NCBI RefSeq assembly: GCF_027923225.1
Contig: NZ_BSDI01000047.1
Span: 1-64,000, forward strand
Direction: 5' to 3'
DNA from: Phytohabitans aurantiacus
Lineage (GTDB): Bacteria > Actinomycetota > Actinomycetes > Mycobacteriales > Micromonosporaceae
DNA length: 64,000 nucleotides
Position 1 is the stretch's first letter; every line of letters starts with the position of its first letter. Below are positions 54,450 to 61,800 of the stretch, in pieces. Position numbers and translations under genes: made by a program. Under the pieces are notes generated by a model. The model was not told where the DNA came from and did no database searches. It was given only the letters and a program-made list of their open reading frames with translations.

Positions 54450-55741
54450 TCCTGGTGTTCGTCCAACAACTCCAAGAGCCCCAGGGCGTGAGCGGTGGCC
54501 AGGGCGCCGGCCCGGTTGCGGGCACCGAGCTTGCGGAACAGCCGCGCCTGGGTGTTCTCCACGGTCTTCTCCGCGATGCCCAGCGACCGCGCGGTCTGGC
54601 GTACCGTATGGCCGGCCGCGATCGACCGCAGGATGTCGCCCTCGCGCGTGGTGAGGTCGGGCAGGCCGCCGTCCGGCTCGCCGGCGCGGTTGCCGACGGC
54701 GTCGATGAGCCAGGCCGCGGCCGCCGGATCGACGGTCAGGTGGCCGGAGACGACCAGCGTGAGCGCGGGCACCAGCGCCGCGCCGATCCGCTCCGCCGCG
54801 ACGATCCCGATCGCGCCCCGGCCAAGGGCTTCGAGGATATCGCCGCGGGTCATCGGCGCCGAACACACCAGCAGCACCGGTACCCAGGACTGGCCCAGCC
54901 GCGGCCAGTGCTCGGGTCCGGGGTCGACCAGGATCACCGGCGCGGCCGACGATCCGACGTAGTCGTCGACCTCCTCGCCGTCCGGCGCGGTGTCGGTGAC
55001 GAACGGAATGTGCTGCGACAGCAGGGCCGCCGCGGCCTGGTGCCGGGCGGGCACATCCGGGCCGCGCAGCACCGCGAGTCGCAGGCCGCCCATCGCATAC
55101 ACCCTGGGGCGGCCGGGCGGCAGGCGGTTCACCAGGCCGAGGGCCGCCGCGCGGGCGACCGCGTGACTCTGGCTCGACACCGCGAGCTTCTGGTAGATCC
55201 GCCGTTTCGCGTTCTCCACTGTGCACGGTGTGAGCCCCAGCAGCTCCGCGATCCGGCTCACCGTATGGCCCGCGGCGGTCAGCGTGAGGATTTCGCGCTC
55301 CTGCTCGGTGAACCCGACACCGTTCTGGGTGCCACCGCCGGCGCGCACGGCCTCGGCGTGCTGGTGCAACAGCATCAGCAACGCGTCGAGGCCGTGCGAC
55401 GACGGTACGAGGGTGTCGACACCGGCCTGCTGGCTCGCCGCCAGGTCGGAGGACGACAGTCGCTCGTAGACCACGACCAGGCGCAGGAACCGGTACCGGC
55501 CGCGCAGGTCGGTCAATGTGGACAGCGCCTCGGTGAGGCACGGCCCCGCGTCGTAGATGACCACGTCGGGACCGCACAGGTCACACAGGCCGAGCAGCGC
55601 ACCGTCATCGGCGACGTGACCGACCACCGTGAACTCCGGTTGTGCGGACAGGCAGACAGCCAGCGTGTCGCGGAACAGCCGTCGGCTCGACCGTATAGCG
55701 ACCCTGATGACGCGACCGTTCGACAACATTGTCCGCTGCAC
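54446..55741 (-). CDS. Regulator with tandem REC-like/LuxR HTH halves
   Basis: 431 residues in two similar halves. Half 1: REC-like (about 10-125, VVIYDAG keeps the central aspartate but the N-terminal acidic pair is replaced by IRSSR) and a LuxR HTH (about 145-200: FTEQEREILTLTAAGHTVSR, TPCTVENAKRRIYQKL). Half 2: degenerate REC (about 215-345) and a second HTH (LTTREGDILRSIAAGHTVRQ, IAEKTVENTQARLFRKLGAR). Both HTHs share the ...AAGHTV...A..LG..xxTVEN pattern, implying internal duplication. GTG 55741 is chosen for GGGGAGG six bases upstream. It lies next to, and in the same direction as, the heme peroxidase gene. Confidence 0.83.
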   Translation of the reverse strand: MQRTMLSNGRVIRVAIRSSRRLFRDTLAVCLSAQPEFTVVGHVADDGALLGLCDLCGPDVVIYDAGPCLTEALSTLTDLRGRYRFLRLVVVYERLSSSDLAASQQAGVDTLVPSSHGLDALLMLLHQHAEAVRAGGGTQNGVGFTEQEREILTLTAAGHTVSRIAELLGLTPCTVENAKRRIYQKLAVSSQSHAVARAAALGLVNRLPPGRPRVYAMGGLRLAVLRGPDVPARHQAAAALLSQHIPFVTDTAPDGEEVDDYVGSSAAPVILVDPGPEHWPRLGQSWVPVLLVCSAPMTRGDILEALGRGAIGIVAAERIGAALVPALTLVVSGHLTVDPAAAAWLIDAVGNRAGEPDGGLPDLTTREGDILRSIAAGHTVRQTARSLGIAEKTVENTQARLFRKLGARNRAGALATAHALGLLELLDEHQD

Positions 55742-55864
55742 GGCCTGCCTCCCCGGCATCCGTCCCCAGCCCAGTTTCCAGTTTGTTACATAGACTTCCG
55801 TGAGTGTCGGACTTTTAACTCAGATGGCGCATCACCCCTGGGGGATTCTTGTCCAGATGTCCGG

Positions 55865-57424
55865 TTAACCTCCGCGGCTTACTGGGTCAACCCGGGCGTA
55901 GCGCAGCAAATCTGTCATGCGGAAGGTGCCCGCCGCCTGGCTCGGCAAAGTCGGCTTCCAGGTCGGCGCGACCGCGAGGTACGAGTTGGGGTCCAATTGC
56001 AACAGACCGATGAACACCTCGCCGACGACCGTACCGCCAACGGGCCCGAGCCGTCGGCCGCCGGCAAGGATCTCCGCCTCCGCCAGCGTGTAGTACCAAA
56101 GTGGCGTCTGGTTCTCCAGCGCCACCCCGTAGCCCGCGAGCTCGGGAAGGTGCAGCATCGGCGCACCGATGGTCTGTGCGATCCGCTGCCCGGCGGGGAT
56201 CGACCAGGTGACCTGCCGAAGCAGGTTGCGCTGGGGCAGCGAGATCGGCGGGTCGCCGCTCGCGATCGCGCCCAGTGGCAGCCGGAACAACGGCGTCGAG
56301 ATCTTGCGGTCGATGAGCTTGTTGTTGCGGACGACCCCGTCTCCGAAGTCGAAGAACGTCTGCCAGCCGATGAACCGCCGGGGCGCACGGGCACCGCCGC
56401 GCATGTCCTCCGGGTCCGCCTGACCCTCCGCCGCCGGGTCGAAGATGAACGCGAAGAACTGCGTGTTGCCCGGGTTTCCCTGGAAGTTCACCCGGTACGA
56501 CGGGCGCACCTGGCTGTGGCCGAACCGGTAGCAGGCGCCCTGGAACTCGACCGGGATGAACGCCGGGCCGGGCTCCGGCCGGTACCAGCGCCGCCCGCTG
56601 TTGAGGATCTGCCGCACCAGGTCCTGGCCGATGGTCAACGGCAGGAACTCGTTCACGATGATCCACTGGTAGTGCCAGGTGACGAGCCGCCGCGCCTGCG
56701 CGAACTGGTTCGCCGCCGGTACACCCTGCGCCCGCAGGTCGTCGACCACCCGGTTGTGGGTCAGGATCATCGCGGCCTGCAAGCCCGCGATGACCAGGTT
56801 CTCGTCGTTGCGCGGGTCGGCGATGATGGCCGACCCGTCGGAGTTGCGCGGCAGGTCCTCGAAGCGGCCACCCGACTCGATGCGCAGCTTCACCCGGTCC
56901 GCCTGGTACAGGTTCGGGCTGGCGGCCGGCCCGCCGCCGTACACGGAGTCGAGGTCAAGTGCCGGCGTCCGGACGTTCTGCGTGCTCTCCGGCGGCGTAG
57001 GTACGCCGAGGACCGACGTCGTGTCGAACGTCATGTCGTGATCGAGGAACTGCCCCAGGAACGTCATGCCGGCGGTCATGCCGGGGTTGTCGGGGTTGTT
57101 CGCGAACGCCGCGGGATCCGTGATCAGCTCGACCGGCGGCCTGGTCAGGTCGTCCTTCGCGTCAAGCAGGCCACCGACCTTGCCCATGTCGATAAGGGCC
57201 GCGCGGCGCCGGTCGTCGGCGGGGACGAACGGCGGCAGGTTCGGGAACATGCGGCCGAAGCGGTCGGCGGGGGTCGCCGCGACGACGAGCGTTTCCGGGG
57301 GTGCGGCGAGCGCGCCACGAGGACCGAGCGCGACAGCTCCCGCCGTACCGGCACCCAGGCTGGTAATGACGGAGCGGCGGCTGACCTTGGGCGTTCGACG
57401 TTCTGATCGTGGGGTTTGGGTCAT
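55865..57424 (-). CDS. Tat-exported animal-type heme peroxidase
   Basis: 519 residues. The Tat signal is KVSRRSVITSLGAGTAGAVA, ending about ALAAPPE. The peroxidase core has the distal-haem motif TFLGQFLDHDMTF (Gln and His), AAMILTHNRVVDDL and the proximal region CYRFGHSQVRPSYRV. It belongs to the peroxidase-cyclooxygenase superfamily; bacterial members oxidise halides or phenols. It is presumably secreted and haem-loaded before or after export. ATG 57424 has AAGGGTGGG upstream. Its closest neighbour is the double-LuxR regulator, 123 bases downstream. Confidence 0.9.
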   Translation of the reverse strand: MTQTPRSERRTPKVSRRSVITSLGAGTAGAVALGPRGALAAPPETLVVAATPADRFGRMFPNLPPFVPADDRRRAALIDMGKVGGLLDAKDDLTRPPVELITDPAAFANNPDNPGMTAGMTFLGQFLDHDMTFDTTSVLGVPTPPESTQNVRTPALDLDSVYGGGPAASPNLYQADRVKLRIESGGRFEDLPRNSDGSAIIADPRNDENLVIAGLQAAMILTHNRVVDDLRAQGVPAANQFAQARRLVTWHYQWIIVNEFLPLTIGQDLVRQILNSGRRWYRPEPGPAFIPVEFQGACYRFGHSQVRPSYRVNFQGNPGNTQFFAFIFDPAAEGQADPEDMRGGARAPRRFIGWQTFFDFGDGVVRNNKLIDRKISTPLFRLPLGAIASGDPPISLPQRNLLRQVTWSIPAGQRIAQTIGAPMLHLPELAGYGVALENQTPLWYYTLAEAEILAGGRRLGPVGGTVVGEVFIGLLQLDPNSYLAVAPTWKPTLPSQAAGTFRMTDLLRYARVDPVSRGG

Positions 57425-57614
57425 GGGGGATGCCCACCCTTCGTCCGTGGGCGGCGCTCGGACCGCGCCGGGATGACCACGGAGTGACCCAAATTCTTGA
57501 ACGATTAGCAATCACGCCATACCGCCCCAAGGGGATTCAGTGGGAGCGCGTCCATGCCCGTTTCGCGCGTCCCGTCCCGGGTATCCCGGGGGCCTAGGCA
57601 GGAAGGAGTCCCCC

Positions 57615-58097
57615 ATGGAGAGCCGTGTCAAGGCACTCGGCCACCCTGTCCACCCGATGCTGGTGATGTTCCCGCTCGGTCTGCTGGTGACCGCGGTGGC
57701 GTTCGACTTCATCGATCTGGTTGGCGGACCGGACGTACTCGGCGAGGTGGCCTTCTGGAACATCACGGTGGGACTGGCGGTCGGCCTGCTCGCGGCGGTC
57801 GCTGGGCTCATCGACTGGCTGGCGATCCCGCGGGACACCCGCGCCAAGCGGGTGGGCGCGCTCCACGGCCTGCTCAACCTCGGCCTCGTCGTGGTCTTCG
57901 CGATCGTGTGGCTGATCCGGCTGGGCGCCGACGGCCGCGACGCCGGCACCGCGCTGTTCATCGTCGAACTGCTCGCCCTGGGCGCGGGTGGCGTCAGCGC
58001 CTGGCTGGGCGGCGAACTGGTAGACCGCCTGGGCGTAGGCGTAGACGACGAAGCCAACCTAAACGCCCCCAGCAGCCTCCGCCCGAGCCGCACTTAG
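57615..58097 (+). CDS. DUF2231 membrane protein
   Basis: 160 residues with four hydrophobic helices. Family features: the N-terminal KALGHPVHPMLVMFPLGLLV with two histidines, TVGLAVGLLAAVAGLIDWLA, HGLLNLGLVVVFAIVWLIRL and ELLALGAGGVSAWLGGELV. Often linked to redox or cytochrome-like functions; no haem binding has been shown in sequence. AAGGAG lies six bases before ATG 57615. It is divergent from the peroxidase gene. Confidence 0.88.
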   Translation: MESRVKALGHPVHPMLVMFPLGLLVTAVAFDFIDLVGGPDVLGEVAFWNITVGLAVGLLAAVAGLIDWLAIPRDTRAKRVGALHGLLNLGLVVVFAIVWLIRLGADGRDAGTALFIVELLALGAGGVSAWLGGELVDRLGVGVDDEANLNAPSSLRPSRT

Positions 58098-58118
58098 GAA
58101 CAGCGAACGACCAGGTCA

Positions 58119-58152
58119 GGGATTCGGGCCGGGGGTGACCGGCCCGAATCCC
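58119..58152. terminator. Hairpin between convergent genes
   Basis: Perfect 14-bp stem GGGATTCGGGCCGG / CCGGCCCGAATCCC with a six-base loop, between the DUF2231 stop (58097) and the HesB-like stop (58165). No U-tract. Confidence 0.75.
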
Positions 58153-58164
58153 CCAATCGCAACC

Positions 58165-58452
58165 TCAACCAGGCTGCTGCTCAGCCACCGCGAACTGCAC
58201 CGACCCACTCGGATCCACAGCCGCGTCCAGAGCCTTGTCATCCAGCAGCTCAGCCGCCGAAGACTCCAGGAAGAGCCGCGCGCCAGCCTCGTTGACCACC
58301 TGGTCGCCTTCGACAGGCTCCGGGGCGAGGCTGAGCGTGAGCGCGCCCGCGCTCGGGTCGGTGGCGATCCGGAGGCCGGTGCCGTCCGGCACCTGGGGCT
58401 GTTCGGTCAAGCTGCGGATCACCGCTACCGCATTGTCAGTCAAGGTAAGCAT
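58165..58452 (-). CDS. Cysteine-free HesB/IscA-fold protein
   Basis: 95 residues. The sequence LTDNAVAVIRSLTEQPQVPD, GLRIATDPSAGALTLSLAP and GARLFLESSAAELLDDKALD follows the HesB/IscA fold, but the three conserved cysteines of A-type iron-sulphur carriers are absent, so it cannot bind a cluster in the usual way. This is a known actinobacterial variant of unknown role. ATG 58452 has AAAGGA upstream. Confidence 0.75.
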   Translation of the reverse strand: MLTLTDNAVAVIRSLTEQPQVPDGTGLRIATDPSAGALTLSLAPEPVEGDQVVNEAGARLFLESSAAELLDDKALDAAVDPSGSVQFAVAEQQPG

Positions 58453-58553
58453 TACGCATCCTTTCGACTTCTCGGTCAGCTCGGATACCAACCGGCATAT
58501 CCGGCCACCGTACCCGCGATCCAGGATTCCACCACCGGCGTACCATCTCGTCC

Positions 58554-58817
58554 ATGGCTGAAAAGGTCACGTTGACACTCAGCGCGGATACCCTGGCCAG
58601 GGCCCGCGCCGAGGCCCGCGCGGCCGGCATGAGCCTGTCGGAATGGATCGACCGCGCGGCGCGACGCGCCGCGGTCCGCGACGCCGCACGCCGCCACGAG
58701 GAGTGGCTGGCGACCGACCCCGACGCTCGCGCCGAACTCGAAGGCTTCGACCGGCTGGCAGACCGCCTCGACGGCGGCTGGCCCGAGCCACCCACCGACA
58801 TGGTGGACGCCGCATGA
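58554..58817 (+). CDS. Ribbon-helix-helix type antitoxin
   Basis: 87 residues. The start MAEKVTLTLSADTLARARAE and AAGMSLSEWIDRAARRAAVR form a short ribbon-helix-helix DNA-binding region; the rest is acidic and probably wraps the toxin. It lies 22 bases upstream of a MazF-like gene on the same strand, so the pair forms a type II toxin-antitoxin module. No Shine-Dalgarno is visible. Confidence 0.78.
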   Translation: MAEKVTLTLSADTLARARAEARAAGMSLSEWIDRAARRAAVRDAARRHEEWLATDPDARAELEGFDRLADRLDGGWPEPPTDMVDAA

Positions 58818-58839
58818 TCGAGACATCTGGCGCTCGCCC

Positions 58840-59154
58840 GTGAACCGGGGCGAGGTGTGGACCATCGGCGACCGCGCCGACCTGCGGTATCGCGTGGTAG
58901 TGCTCTCCGGCGACGCGCACAACGAACGCCCCAGCGCCGCACCATACTGCGCCCCGGTGGTCCGCCAGCGCGGCACCACCGACCTGCCACCCTTCGCCGT
59001 GCCGCTGGCCGAAACCGACCCGGTTGCCGGCGTGGTCGTCGTCAACCGCATGCGCCGCCTCCCCGCAACCGCCGGCGCCGAACGCATCGGCATGGTGACC
59101 GGCGCCAGCCTCGCCCGCCTCGACGAGGCACTGCGCGACCTGTTCGAGCTCTAA
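58840..59154 (+). CDS. MazF/PemK-type endoribonuclease toxin
   Basis: 104 residues. N-terminal VNRGEVWTIGDRADLRYRVV and VVLSGDAHNERPSAA, then a C-terminal GMVTGASLARLDEAL, match the PemK/MazF SH3-like barrel (R-G-E-V-W start). Likely cuts mRNA when free of its antitoxin. It starts at GTG 58840. It is followed by the palindrome-rich block at 59155-60091. Confidence 0.8.
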   Translation: MNRGEVWTIGDRADLRYRVVVLSGDAHNERPSAAPYCAPVVRQRGTTDLPPFAVPLAETDPVAGVVVVNRMRRLPATAGAERIGMVTGASLARLDEALRDLFEL

Positions 59155-59198
59155 AGACCTTTCAACCGGGCTACCGCGGCGTCCGCCGCGGTCGGTGC

Positions 59199-59290
59199 CC
59201 GTTGCTCCCGCGGCCTCACCCCACGCGGTTTCACAACCCCGGCTTCATGGGGTCGTGAAAAGGCGGAGGGTGAGCCCGCGGGAGCAACGG
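59199..59290. repeat. Long imperfect inverted repeat
   Basis: CCGTTGCTCCCGCGGCCTCA (59199 on) pairs with TGAGCCCGCGGGAGCAACGG (to 59290) with one mismatch; inner parts CGCGGTTTCAC/GTGAAAAGGCGG pair partly. Its role is unknown; it starts 45 bases after the toxin gene. Confidence 0.7.
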
Positions 59291-59425
59291 CCCGCACCGC
59301 GACGGACATCGCGGCAGCCCTCCGCTCTCCGCGCCCGCCGCCCCGCAGCATGCGGCCGCGCCCGCCGCGCCGCTCTCCGCGCCCGCCGCGCCGCTCTCCG
59401 CGCCCGCCGCGCCGCTCTCCGCGCC

Positions 59426-59458
59426 GATCAAGGGCAAACGCACGTGGTTTGATCTCCG
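59426..59458 (+). repeat. 75-bp hairpin repeat, copy 6 (truncated)
   Basis: GATCAAGGGCAAACGCACG and the loop TGGTTTGATCTCCG are present; the second arm is missing, replaced by unrelated sequence. Confidence 0.75.
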
Positions 59459-59518
59459 ACCCATGCGCAGGCGCCGCTCGGCCAGCGCGGCACGGCGTGT
59501 CGCCACGCCGTCTGCGCC

Positions 59519-59593
59519 GATCAAGGGCGAATGCGCGTGGTTCGATCTCCTTTCGCGTGTATTCGGCCTTGATCGATGCGATCACCCTTGATC
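59519..59593 (+). repeat. 75-bp hairpin repeat, copy 7
   Basis: GATCAAGGGCGAATGCGCG ... CGTGTATTCGGCCTTGATC plus the CGATGCGATCACCCTTGATC tail; same orientation as copy 6. Confidence 0.85.
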
Positions 59594-59721
59594 GACCCGC
59601 GACTGCGCCCGCGCGCGTCGCGAGAATCGGGCCGCGCCGCTCCTACAAGGCGCCGCATCCCCAACCGCGTACTGGCAAGCCCGAAGGGCGCGAGCCATGC
59701 GTCAAGGTCACCGTTGTGCGA

Positions 59722-59773
59722 CGGGCTGTGAACGTTTTGTGCTGCTCTGGCAGCCCAAAACGTTCACAGCCCG
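59722..59773. repeat. Perfect 18-bp-arm hairpin
   Basis: CGGGCTGTGAACGTTTTG (59722-59739) and its exact complement (59756-59773), loop 16 bases. Not related to the other families here. Confidence 0.85.
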
Positions 59774-59850
59774 GGTGGCGGCAGCGCGGAATGGGGCAAT
59801 CCGGTCGTCAGCTGGGCGCGGCGTACGCGGATCGCTCATTCAACGGCGCC

Positions 59851-59926
59851 GATCAAGGAGATCCGCATCGATCAAGGGCGAATGCACGCGGAAAAGAGAT
59901 CGAATCACGTGCCTTTGCCCTTGATC
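59851..59926 (-). repeat. 75-bp hairpin repeat, copy 8 (inverted)
   Basis: Opposite orientation; GATCAAGGGCGAATGCACG is exact, the other arm reads CACGTGCCTTTGCCCTTGATC. It closes a 501-base block that begins at copy 6. Confidence 0.86.
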
Positions 59927-60091
59927 GGCGCGCAGAGCGGGCGCGGGCGGCGCGCAGAGCGGGCGCGGGCCGCTCGCAGAGCGGGCGCGGGCCGCTCGCA
60001 GAGCGGGCGCGGGCCGCTCGCAGAGCGGGCGCGGCACGGCGCGCAGAGCGGGCGCGGCACGGCGGGCCCGGCGCGGAACGTGGGTGCGTGG

Positions 60092-60817
60092 TTAGCCGAG
60101 GGTTTTGGATAGGGCTACCGCTGTGCGGGTCAGGGCGGCAGCCGCCGCGTCCTCGGCCTCGCCGGCCAGGGCTGTCGCGGTGCCCATGACGGCGATGGCG
60201 GCCACGATTTGGCTGCGTTCGAAGACGGGTGCCGCGATCACGCGTACACCGTTGTCTTCTGGGATGTTGACGGCGTACCCGCGGCGGCGCACCTCGTCGA
60301 CGATCCGGCGCAGGTCGGCGGAGGCTTTGACCCGGCGGGCGACCGCGGGCGCCTCCACCGCGGGCAGGAACGCGCAGAAGACGCGGCCTTGCGCCGATCG
60401 TGTCAGGTCGAGTTGCGAACCGGTGCGGACGCTGAGGCGCACGTCGCCGGTGGTGTTGTCGAGGCAGCGGACGACGCTTGGGGCGTCGCCGTTCCAGACG
60501 CTGAGCACGGTGGTCTGGTCGGTCTCGCGGGTGAGCCGTTCCAGGTATGGCTCGGCGGCTGTCACGATCGGCAGGCCGGCGCGCGCCGCGGCCTCCAGCG
60601 CGAGGATGCGCGGCCCGAGCGTGTACTTGCCGGACGCCGGGTCGTATCGCAGCAGGTTGGCGGCCCGCAGCGCCCGGGCGTACCGGTGTGCGGTGGCTTT
60701 GCTCATCCGCAGCTCGGCGGTGATCTCGGCGAGGCTGAGCCGGGGCCGGTCGACGCTGAACGCGCTCAGCATCGCCGCTGCGCGCTGCACGGTCTGGATG
60801 GCGGGCCCATCGGGCAT
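60092..60817 (-). CDS. IclR-family regulator
   Basis: 241 residues. The HTH lies at residues 5-65 (IQTVQRAAAMLSAFSVDRPR, LRMSKATAHRYARALRAANL); the effector domain follows (TTVLSVWNGDAPSVVRCLDN, GYAVNIPEDNGVRVIAAPVF). It is a close paralogue of the divergent IclR gene at 60958: both share IQTVQRAA, SKATAHRY, LSVW.GD, SAQGRVFCAFL. Together they flank the GH51 arabinofuranosidase gene and may regulate plant-polysaccharide use. Confidence 0.88.
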   Translation of the reverse strand: MPDGPAIQTVQRAAAMLSAFSVDRPRLSLAEITAELRMSKATAHRYARALRAANLLRYDPASGKYTLGPRILALEAAARAGLPIVTAAEPYLERLTRETDQTTVLSVWNGDAPSVVRCLDNTTGDVRLSVRTGSQLDLTRSAQGRVFCAFLPAVEAPAVARRVKASADLRRIVDEVRRRGYAVNIPEDNGVRVIAAPVFERSQIVAAIAVMGTATALAGEAEDAAAAALTRTAVALSKTLG

Positions 60818-60844
60818 GTGCCGGACTTTAGTGTGTTATGCCCT

Positions 60845-60855
60845 CACCTGAGGTG
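60845..60855. promoter_or_regulatory. Palindrome between divergent iclR genes
   Basis: CACCTGAGGTG, perfect 5-bp arms, 28 bases from the minus-strand iclR start in the 140-base divergent spacer. Candidate operator only. Confidence 0.35.
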
Positions 60856-60957
60856 TCGGAAGAGCGACCCGATGGGGCATCGCGATGTTCACCAACATGA
60901 CATGATGACCTCTCGCGCCTCGTGATATGGCGGACACGGCGGAAAGGATGGGGCTCC

Positions 60958-61719
60958 GTGGACGTGTCGCCCGCGATCCAAACCGTGTCGCCCGCGATCC
61001 AGACCGTGCAGCGCGCCGCCGTCATTCTGAGCGCCTTCACCGTGAGCCGGCCGCGGTTGAGCCTCAACGAGTTGACCGCCAGCCTCGGCACCAGCAAGGC
61101 CACCGCCCACCGATACACAAAGGCACTGCGCGAGAGCAACCTGCTGCGATACGACGAGCGTGAGGCGCTGTATTCACTGGGGCCGCAGATTCTCACGCTC
61201 TCCGCCGCCGCCCGCGCCGGCATGCCGGTGATCGGCGTCGCCGGCCCGCACATGCAGCGGCTGGTGCGCGAGCTCGACGAGACGGTGGTCTTGAGCGTCT
61301 GGGATGGCGACACCGCGGTCGTGGTCCGCGTCGACGACAACACCGACCGGGTGATCCGCATCAGCGTGCGCACCGGTTCGCGGCTGTCGCGCACGGCGTC
61401 GGCGCAGGGCCGGGTGTTCTGCGCGTTCCTCAGCTCCGCCGAGGTGCCCGGGCTGGCCGCCGACCTGGCCGCCTCCCCCGAGCTGCGCCGCGAGGTCGAG
61501 CGCATCCGCGCGGCGGGTGTGTCGGCTCACACGCCGCCGATCAATGGTGTACGCAGCGTCGCGGCGCCGGTTTTCCGGAACGGCACGTTGATCGCCACCA
61601 TGGCGGTCGTCGGCACCACGACGTCGGTCCCCGAGGGCGCCGACTCGCCGCTCGCCATCTCGTTGAAGCACACGGCAGCGCAGCTCACAACGGAATTGAA
61701 CAGCGTCAACCCCGGATGA
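60958..61719 (+). CDS. IclR-family regulator (paralogue)
   Basis: 253 residues. It starts at GTG 60958 after AAGGATGGGG. The N-terminus carries a 7-residue duplication, VSPAIQT VSPAIQT, from a 21-base tandem repeat; a GTG at 60985 would give a start like that of the paralogue. The HTH (LSAFTVSRPRLSLNELTASL, TSKATAHRYTKALRESNLL) and effector domain (VVLSVWDGDTAVVVRVDDN, APVFRNGTLIATMAVVG) are intact. It is followed by the GH51 gene on the same strand. Confidence 0.88.
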   Translation: MDVSPAIQTVSPAIQTVQRAAVILSAFTVSRPRLSLNELTASLGTSKATAHRYTKALRESNLLRYDEREALYSLGPQILTLSAAARAGMPVIGVAGPHMQRLVRELDETVVLSVWDGDTAVVVRVDDNTDRVIRISVRTGSRLSRTASAQGRVFCAFLSSAEVPGLAADLAASPELRREVERIRAAGVSAHTPPINGVRSVAAPVFRNGTLIATMAVVGTTTSVPEGADSPLAISLKHTAAQLTTELNSVNPG

Positions 61720-61764
61720 TCGGGTTTTCGGTAATTGGCCGGAAGGCTGTCTTATTCCAACCCG

Positions 61765-61793
61765 TTGACGAAGCCGAAGGCCGTCCCTACGCT
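61765..61793 (+). promoter_or_regulatory. Leaderless promoter of the GH51 gene
   Basis: -35 TTGACG (61765-61770), a 17-base spacer, -10 TACGCT (61788-61793), then seven bases to GTG 61801. The spacing places the transcript start at or next to the start codon, and no Shine-Dalgarno is present. Confidence 0.65.
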
Positions 61794-61800
61794 GGCCACG

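Larger units (their letters stand above)
59155..60091. other. Palindrome-rich non-coding block
   Basis: 937 bases without a credible gene. From left: a short hairpin after the toxin gene (ACCGCGGC/GCCGCGGT, about 59173-59192), a ~92-base inverted repeat, a CGCTCTCCGCGCCCGC tandem tract, hairpin-repeat copies 6, 7 and 8, a perfect 18-bp-arm hairpin (59722-59773), and a GAGCGGGCGCGGGCCGCTCG tandem tract (59927-60062). Confidence 0.7.

Noticed and set aside
60840..60902. A 20-codon frame in the spacer between the two iclR genes
   Set aside because: No ribosome site and no recognisable feature; the spacer is better explained as a divergent promoter.
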